In this document: positions 31,700 through 36,609 of the stretch, piece after piece
Numbering within the stretch: position 1 is the first letter of the stretch
Layout: every line of letters starts with the position of its first letter
Assembly (NCBI RefSeq): GCF_007845645.1
Contig: NZ_VCQV01000043.1
Span: 1-36,609, forward strand
DNA from: Leekyejoonella antrihumi
GTDB lineage: Bacteria; Actinomycetota; Actinomycetes; Actinomycetales; Dermatophilaceae
Direction of reading: 5' to 3'
Length of the DNA: 36,609 bases
The notes under the pieces: model-generated
Told to the model about the DNA's origin: nothing
The model's database searches: none
The model's input: the letters and a program-made list of their open reading frames with translations, nothing else
Translations under genes and position numbers: made by a program

Positions 31700-31722
31700 G
31701 GTCCGAGTCGTCAGGAGTCTCC

Positions 31723-31842
31723 ATGCACCTGTTGCTGCCGGTGGCACTCGCTGCCCACCGAAAACCTCGCGGTGAGCATGGCGGGCGGCCCGATCGCGGC
31801 TCACCGACCGGGCGTGAGCCCCGCGGCACGGAGGTCATCTGA
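31723..31842 (+). CDS. 39-aa small ORF coupled to the metalloprotease gene
   Basis: Reading frame of 39 codons starting MHLLLPVALAAHRKPRG, then Gly/Arg-rich to a GTEVI end. AGGAG (31713-31717) lies five bases before the ATG, an ideal distance. Its TGA shares one base with the metalloprotease ATG (TGATG), the same joint used between the protease and the MACPF gene. Composition: short hydrophobic run (residues 3-11), then His, Lys and Arg. It is too short for a signal peptide plus mature protein. It could be a leader peptide that couples translation, or a small partner/immunity peptide. No homology is recognised. Support is the ribosome site plus the joint only. Confidence 0.45.
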   Translation: MHLLLPVALAAHRKPRGEHGGRPDRGSPTGREPRGTEVI

Positions 31843-33827
31843 TGGGGCTCCGTCTCCGCATCGGTGTCTTCATCGCCGATCATGACCCAGCCGCTCCGCC
31901 GTTGGCTGACGGGGTTGCCAACAGCGCGGTCCTGACGGGCGCACACTCGATCATCGCTTACTGGGCGCAGACAAGCCGTGGCTTCGTGGATCTCTCCGAT
32001 TCTGAGTTGCTCCCCCCGGTGACCATCACGCTGAGCCGCTCGAACCTGAGCGTGCGGGAGATCGCGCAGACAGCCATAGACGCCCACTCGGCGGATTCCG
32101 GCCCGACCCACCCGGTCGACGCCTTCATCGTCCTGGTGAATCCTGGTGACCTAGAATTCACCAATCCGGGTTTCAACCCGGCCAAGCCTGCCGTTGGTGC
32201 CAATACTCCCACGGTTGTCCGCGCATTTCGGGCGGCCGCTGTCCCGGCGGGCAAGAACCTGCCCGTGCCAGTTGTTGTCGTCCCGGCCGCGTCGGTGACC
32301 TTCTCGACGCTGTACCACGAGGTTGGCCACCTGTTGGGCCTACAGCACCCCTATGGACTGGTCACGGCTGCCGACGACGACAAGTCGACCGCGGTGGTGG
32401 AGTTGAGCGCGGTCTACGGTTCGCCCTTCGACATCATGGGAGTCGGAGGGCAGGTCGACACCACCCACGATCCGGCCTGGTTCCGCTTCACGTCGACGTT
32501 CACCACCATCTCCCCGTTCGGGTGGTCATCGGTCGGTAGCCGCGTCGGCCCGAACCTCTCTCTGGCGCACCTGCACCTGGCCTGGCCGGCCGCGTTCGCC
32601 GCATCGTCGGTGATCGAGAGGAACCTTCCACACGGCGGTGTGGACGTGACCGCCCGCCTGGTGGCCGGTCGGCTTCTGGTCCTGCGCAGCCAGTCCGAGG
32701 ATGCGCACGCCACCAATCGGCTGTACCTCGAACTGCGCACGGCAACCGATTGGGATGCCGGACTGGCGAGTGACGTCAACGACACCGTTCGGGAGGGCGT
32801 TGTCCTCCACCAGGTCGCCTACACGCCGGACACCGGTGACAACCGGCTGTGGTACCGCGGCAGCATCGGTCGAGACAGTTTCGACCTCGACACGCGGCTG
32901 CCTGGTTCAGCGATGACTGTGACCGTAACCGCCTGGGGACCGAACTGGGCCGACGTGCAAGTCTCGGTTCACGACAACACCGAGACCGTGACAGTCGAAC
33001 TGATCGAGGAGGCGAGCCAGTTGGGCGAGCCCGTGTCGGTCGAGGAACACCGGACTCCGTGCGGCTCCACCTACGAGACTGGGACGTGGCAGACCGACGA
33101 TCACAGCGTGTTCGAGGCACGAGCCCGCGGATTCGGCGGCGAGGGATCCTTCTCCGATCCCCCGCTCGAGGTGGACTGGTGGATCGGCGGGCGCTCATTG
33201 GGCACCCTCAGAGCCGGACCGGTGAGGGTCACGAACTCGGACGGCACGGCACACATCGTCATGGTGTCGGTCGATGACCTGCGCGGACGGCTCTCGGTGG
33301 ACGCCGAGTCCGGCAGCGTGATCGACGTCGAAGTTGGCGCGCGAGCACGGAGCGCCGCATCGGTAGCGTACGGTTCCGCTCGCCTGACGGCGTCCGGGTC
33401 GTACACGGGAATCCGGCCCGAACACCTTTCACGGATCGTGCAGTGCATCAAGGACAACCTCCCGGTCGACTACGAGCGGTTGCGACTCGGACCACCGACC
33501 CCGGTGGACGGCGGCGGCTTTGTCGACTGGGCGCGGCACCGCCAGATGGAAGGTTGGATCACGGCCACGCTCGACACCACGCTCGGCCCGCCGACCCTCG
33601 GGGCCACCGCGCGGAGCGCCCTGCAACGGATGACCCGAGAGGTGCATGTGAACGCGGTCGATGGACGGATTCCGGCGGTTGGTACCCAGCGGCGGGCACC
33701 GGAGGTCGTGCGTCGCGGCCTCGCTGAGGGTTCTCGGATCCCCACCGCAGTATTCGAGACGAAGCGAAACCGCCCTGACAGCGAAATTCCAGGCCGAACG
33801 TCACCGACGAGTCTCTTGGAGGAATGA
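31842..33827 (+). CDS. Metzincin-type zinc metalloprotease, no signal peptide
   Basis: Predicted zinc endopeptidase of 661 aa. The metzincin zinc motif is HEVGHLLGLQH: His159, Glu160, His163, His169. The Met-turn follows 30 residues later in SPFDIMGVGG (Met199). The N-terminus MGLRLRIGVFIADHDP has no signal peptide or membrane segment, so the protein should stay in the cytosol unless specially exported. After the catalytic domain (about 1-230) comes a long beta-rich region (about 240-510) and a C-terminal domain (about 515-620: IVQCIKDNLPVDYERL, FVDWARHRQMEGW). Neither of these last two is recognised. GGAGGT lies 8 bases before the ATG. The stop shares a base with the MACPF gene start (TGATG). 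Family within the metzincins is undecided (M6/M11-like by form). The target protein is unknown; the coupled MACPF protein is an obvious candidate. Confidence 0.75.
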   Translation: MGLRLRIGVFIADHDPAAPPLADGVANSAVLTGAHSIIAYWAQTSRGFVDLSDSELLPPVTITLSRSNLSVREIAQTAIDAHSADSGPTHPVDAFIVLVNPGDLEFTNPGFNPAKPAVGANTPTVVRAFRAAAVPAGKNLPVPVVVVPAASVTFSTLYHEVGHLLGLQHPYGLVTAADDDKSTAVVELSAVYGSPFDIMGVGGQVDTTHDPAWFRFTSTFTTISPFGWSSVGSRVGPNLSLAHLHLAWPAAFAASSVIERNLPHGGVDVTARLVAGRLLVLRSQSEDAHATNRLYLELRTATDWDAGLASDVNDTVREGVVLHQVAYTPDTGDNRLWYRGSIGRDSFDLDTRLPGSAMTVTVTAWGPNWADVQVSVHDNTETVTVELIEEASQLGEPVSVEEHRTPCGSTYETGTWQTDDHSVFEARARGFGGEGSFSDPPLEVDWWIGGRSLGTLRAGPVRVTNSDGTAHIVMVSVDDLRGRLSVDAESGSVIDVEVGARARSAASVAYGSARLTASGSYTGIRPEHLSRIVQCIKDNLPVDYERLRLGPPTPVDGGGFVDWARHRQMEGWITATLDTTLGPPTLGATARSALQRMTREVHVNAVDGRIPAVGTQRRAPEVVRRGLAEGSRIPTAVFETKRNRPDSEIPGRTSPTSLLEE

Positions 33828-35203
33828 TGAGCCAGATCAAACGCATCCCTTTCCGCGGTTCAGCCACTTTAGGAAGGGGCGTCAACACCCTGACCGGCGA
33901 CGCCCTGGGAAAGGCCCTCACCGTTGTCAAGACGGAGACCGCCACCAGCGGCCAGGAGGCCAAGTACTCCGTCGAGATTTGCGAGACCTACGATGCGCTC
34001 ATGGACAGCATGGGCCTGTCCATCGAAGCCGGTGGACGGTACGGCCTGTTCTCGGGGGAAGGAAAGTTCGCGTTCTCGGAGAGTTCCCATTTCAACGCGC
34101 ACTCCACCTTCGTTGTGGCGAGTTGTCGCGTGCAGAACGCGTTCGAGATGGTTGACGAATACGAGCTGCGTCCAGATGCCCAGCGGTTGTTGGAGGATCC
34201 AGACAGATGGAAAACGGCGTTCGGCACCTCATTCGTGCGCGGGCTCCAGACCGGTGGCGAGTTCTTCATCGTATTCCAGGTGACGTCCACCAGCCAGGAG
34301 AGCCAGAGAGATCTCAGCACATCGTTCCATACCAGTTGTCAGGGGCTGGCCGTCTCGGCTGATTTCGACGCGAGCTATCAGCAGGCCAAGGCGTCCACGT
34401 CCCAGCGGACCGAGACCTCCATCTTGATGTATCAGCGCGCGGGTCAGGACGAGGAGGTGAGTTACGTGTCCGATCCCAAGGAAATCATCGAGCGTCTCCG
34501 CGCCTTCCCCGCCATCGCCCGCGCCAATCCGGCCGGCTACGAAGTAGAGGTGGCCGATTACAACACGCTCGCTCTGCCGGACGTCAACGACGAGGAAGTT
34601 GCGGACCGCGAGGCCTCACTCAACGACTGCGCGCGACTTCGCCTGAAGTTCATGACGCGACGCAACGACATCGAGTTCGCACGCGACAACCGCACCTTCT
34701 TCGCCGACCTTCCCGACGATGCCGAGTTGGGTAGAACGTGGGAGCAGTACAGTCGGGCGGTGAGCGCAGTTCAACGGCACGCCCAGAAGATCGCGGGCCG
34801 CCGCATTCCCCCGGTGATATTTGACCCATCCGCGCTCGAGCCTGCCTTGGAGCTGCCGGTGGTCAACCTGGCGCGCGTCAACTTCCCGACGGATATTCCG
34901 GTCCCCGACCTCACCGCGATGCCTGTCGAGAAGGCGAAGGAGGAGATCGCCAGGATCGGTCTGAGACACGAGAGCGACTACTCCTACGTGGACGCCCAAA
35001 GCACCGCCCCCATCGGCATCGTGACGGGCCAGTACCCTGCGGCGGGCACGATGCTCCAGCCGAACGGGCTTGTCCGGATCAAGCAGAACGCCCACGCGTT
35101 CGACTGGCGGGACCTGCCTGTCACGAAAGCACGGATGGCACCCGGGGCGAAGAGACTGTTGGCACCGGCCTCGTATGTGAAGGCCGTGCGCCTCGGGGGA
35201 TGA
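33827..35203 (+). CDS. MACPF-domain protein with C-terminal PASTA-like domain
   Basis: Predicted pore-forming-fold protein, 458 aa. The MACPF signature is FGTSFVRGLQTGG (132-144), fitting [YF]-G-[TS]-H-[FY]-x6-G-G except for Ser in place of His. Supporting features are GRGVNTLTGDALGK near the N-terminus, the Gly-rich YGLFSGEGKFAFSESSHFN segment, and EFFIVFQVTSTSQESQRDLSTSF with alternating Ser/Thr typical of the membrane-inserting hairpins. A helical linker (about 270-330) follows, then a PASTA-like domain at about 359-420: VPDLTAMPVEKAKEEIARIGL and GIVTGQYPAAGTMLQPNGLVRI. PASTA modules usually bind peptidoglycan. There is no signal peptide or membrane anchor. GGAGG is spaced 4 bases from ATG 33827, and 1 base from the alternative ATG 33824. 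Pore formation, target and export are inferred. Confidence 0.75.
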   Translation: MSQIKRIPFRGSATLGRGVNTLTGDALGKALTVVKTETATSGQEAKYSVEICETYDALMDSMGLSIEAGGRYGLFSGEGKFAFSESSHFNAHSTFVVASCRVQNAFEMVDEYELRPDAQRLLEDPDRWKTAFGTSFVRGLQTGGEFFIVFQVTSTSQESQRDLSTSFHTSCQGLAVSADFDASYQQAKASTSQRTETSILMYQRAGQDEEVSYVSDPKEIIERLRAFPAIARANPAGYEVEVADYNTLALPDVNDEEVADREASLNDCARLRLKFMTRRNDIEFARDNRTFFADLPDDAELGRTWEQYSRAVSAVQRHAQKIAGRRIPPVIFDPSALEPALELPVVNLARVNFPTDIPVPDLTAMPVEKAKEEIARIGLRHESDYSYVDAQSTAPIGIVTGQYPAAGTMLQPNGLVRIKQNAHAFDWRDLPVTKARMAPGAKRLLAPASYVKAVRLGG

Positions 35204-35250
35204 CACCACGCTCGTGAGCTCCTGGGCTACCTTGCCAGTCTCCGCCTTTA

Positions 35251-35330
35251 CCCGCCGAGTGGAGCAATCACCCGCCGAGCGGAGTACGAATAGGTGCTCC
35301 ACTGGGCTGGTTGGTGCTCCACTCGGCGGG
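35251..35330. repeat. Four-copy palindromic repeat array at the cassette/katG convergence
   Basis: A 16-bp unit CCCGCCGAGTGGAGCA is at 35251-35266, with a variant at 35271-35286. Both are mirrored by inverted copies at 35295-35310 (variant) and 35315-35330 (exact complement of the first). The outer pair is a perfect 16-bp inverted repeat, the units are 20 bp apart on each side, and the array is symmetrical. It sits between convergent genes and could act as a bidirectional terminator. It resembles a REP/BIME-like dispersed element. No T-run follows. Confidence 0.7.
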
Positions 35331-35351
35331 GGTGGGGCGGGCTGGTGTCGG

Positions 35352-36609
35352 TCAGTAGCGGCCGAGTTCCATCACCTTGGTCCACGCGGTGACGAAGTCG
35401 GCAACGAACTTGCCCTTCGCGTCGGCGGCGGCGTATACCTCGGCCACGGCGCGTAGCTCGGAGTTGGAGCCGAAGACCAGGTCGTTGCGGGTGCCGGTCC
35501 ACTTCCGCCGACCCTGCGCATCGGTGCCCTCGTAGCGCTCCTGGCCCTCGCCGACACTCTTCCACGTGACGCCCATGTCGAGCAGATTCACGAAGAAGTC
35601 GTTGGTCAGGGTGCCGGGCTGGTCGGTCAGCACACCATCGGTCGAGCCCTGCACGGTGACACCGAGGACCCGCATACCGCCGACCAGCACCGTCATCTGC
35701 GGCGCGGTCAACGTGAGCAGGCTGGCCCGCTCGACCAGCAGGTGCTCCGCCGACAGGCTGTTGTCCTTGCCGAGATAGTTGCGGAACCCGTCGGCCTTCG
35801 GCTCCAACGGAGCGAACGACTCGATATCCGTCTGGTCCTGCGTCGCGTCGGTGCGACCCGGGGTGAACGGCACCTGGACCTCCTGCCCGGCGTCCTTGGC
35901 AGCCTTCTCGATCGCGGCCGCACCACCCAGCACGATCAGGTCGGCCAGCGAGATCTTCTTGCCACCGGACTGGGCACCGTTGAACCTCTGCTGCACCCCC
36001 TCCAGCGCGGTCAGCACCGTCGCCAGCTGAGCGGGTTCGTTGACCGCCCACCCCTTCTGCGGCTCGAGCCGCAGCCGCGCACCGTTGGTGCCACCGCGCT
36101 TGTCACCGCCACGGAAGGTCACCGCCGACGCCCACGCCGTGCTCACCAACTGGGACACGGTCAACCCGGTCGCGAGGAGGTCACCCTTGAGCGCCGCGAC
36201 GTCCGCGTCGCTGACCAGCTCGTGGTCCACGGCCGGTACCGGATCCTGCCAGATCAGCCGCTCGGCCGGCACCTCCGGGCCGAGGTAACGCTCGATCGGG
36301 CCCATATCACGGTGGGTCAGCTTGAACCAGGCCCGGGCGTACGCATCGGCGAACTCGGCCGGATTCTCCAGGAACCGCCGCGAGATCTTCCCGTAGATCG
36401 GGTCCTCCCGCAGCGCGATATCGGTCGTCAGCATCGTCGGCGGCCGGTTCAGCGTGCCATCCTGCGGATCCGGGAACGTGTTCGCACCGGCCCCGTCCTT
36501 GGCCTGCCACTGGTAGGCACCCGCCGGGGACTTGGTCAACTCCCACTCGTAACCGAACAAGATCTCAAAGAAACTGTTGTCCCACGTCGTCGGCGTGTTC
36601 GTCCAGGTG
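35352..36609 (-). CDS. katG: Catalase-peroxidase KatG, C-terminal part (5' end beyond window)
   Basis: Bifunctional heme catalase-peroxidase that removes hydrogen peroxide. Only the last 418 codons plus stop lie in the window; the gene starts beyond the right edge. It reads [34 protein letters not shown] at the edge, a highly conserved KatG stretch. [35 protein letters not shown] and [10 protein letters not shown] follow, and the end is [40 protein letters not shown]. The heme-binding N-terminal domain is outside the window. An apparent TTG start at 36560 is internal, not the true start. Ends 148 bases from the MACPF gene, convergent, with the palindromic array between. Confidence 0.97.
   Translation of the reverse strand, partial: TWTNTPTTWDNSFFEILFGYEWELTKSPAGAYQWQAKDGAGANTFPDPQDGTLNRPPTMLTTDIALREDPIYGKISRRFLENPAEFADAYARAWFKLTHRDMGPIERYLGPEVPAERLIWQDPVPAVDHELVSDADVAALKGDLLATGLTVSQLVSTAWASAVTFRGGDKRGGTNGARLRLEPQKGWAVNEPAQLATVLTALEGVQQRFNGAQSGGKKISLADLIVLGGAAAIEKAAKDAGQEVQVPFTPGRTDATQDQTDIESFAPLEPKADGFRNYLGKDNSLSAEHLLVERASLLTLTAPQMTVLVGGMRVLGVTVQGSTDGVLTDQPGTLTNDFFVNLLDMGVTWKSVGEGQERYEGTDAQGRRKWTGTRNDLVFGSNSELRAVAEVYAAADAKGKFVADFVTAWTKVMELGRY

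Larger units (their letters stand above)
31432..31722 (+). other. Gene-free interval before the metzincin/MACPF cassette
   Basis: No gene is supported here. It contains three hairpins (31448-31487, 31538-31574, 31640-31655) and, at 31682-31699, an 18-base near-palindrome centred on CTTAAG (14 of 18 positions symmetrical). This last element lies just before the cassette and could be an operator. No convincing -35/-10 pair was found. The interval is less GC-extreme than the core genes in its last 60 bases. Confidence 0.5.

Noticed and set aside
9736-33759. Shared 14-mer CGCAGTATTCGAGA at 9736-9749 and 33746-33759
   Set aside because: Chance is sufficient for a 14-base match in 36 kb; the flanks do not match and the second copy is in coding sequence.
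31842-35203. Bacterial gasdermin system
   Set aside because: The pore-type protein has a MACPF signature, not the gasdermin fold, and the protease is a metzincin rather than a caspase- or trypsin-like enzyme. Only the gene layout is analogous.

Overview
The window is a high-GC stretch of an actinobacterial chromosome, most likely a Micrococcales member near Dermacoccaceae/Intrasporangiaceae. This placement is inferred from the argCJBDF-R-H / mpg / tyrS / rrn order, GTG starts, leaderless-type promoters and the family flavour of the proteins; no 16S sequence is present to confirm it. Most of it is core chromosome, and no transposase, integrase, phage gene or CRISPR array was seen.

Layout. Positions 1-200 hold the promoter and leader (boxA-type antiterminator) of an rRNA operon that runs left off the window. 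Leftward from 31 kb down to 345 come several blocks on the minus strand. These are a polyol uptake/catabolism operon (SBP, two permeases, mannitol/arabitol dehydrogenase, xylulokinase), a Kup potassium transporter, an MFS transporter divergent from a plus-strand cytochrome P450, infC-rpmI-rplT followed by an rRNA methyltransferase, an orphan PAS histidine kinase, pheS-pheT, a small Cys/His protein, a GNAT acetyltransferase, the arginine operon argC-J-B-D-F-R-H, a DNA-3-methyladenine glycosylase and tyrS. The arg genes overlap by 4-8 bases in most joints. The operon is headed by two ARG boxes that sit on a leaderless argC promoter, and it encodes its own ArgR. argG is not in the cluster.

The polyol operon is divergent from a SorC-type regulator. 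Their shared 150-bp control region carries three related 12-bp blocks spaced exactly 20 bp apart. With xylulokinase and a long-chain mannitol-type dehydrogenase together, D-arabitol to xylulose to xylulose-5-phosphate is the simplest pathway reading. After the regulator comes dihydrolipoyl dehydrogenase (lpdA), leaderless, followed by strong hairpins.

The most unusual part is 31.7-35.2 kb on the plus strand, between lpdA and a convergent katG that is cut by the right edge. Three cistrons are joined by TGATG stop-start overlaps: a 39-codon ORF with a good Shine-Dalgarno, a signal-less metzincin metalloprotease (HExxHxxGxxH plus Met-turn), and a signal-less protein with a MACPF signature and a C-terminal PASTA-like domain. 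A protease coupled to a pore-forming-fold protein that carries a peptidoglycan-type binding domain looks like an undescribed effector or defence cassette. The function is inference. The cassette ends at a four-copy palindromic repeat array shared with the end of katG.
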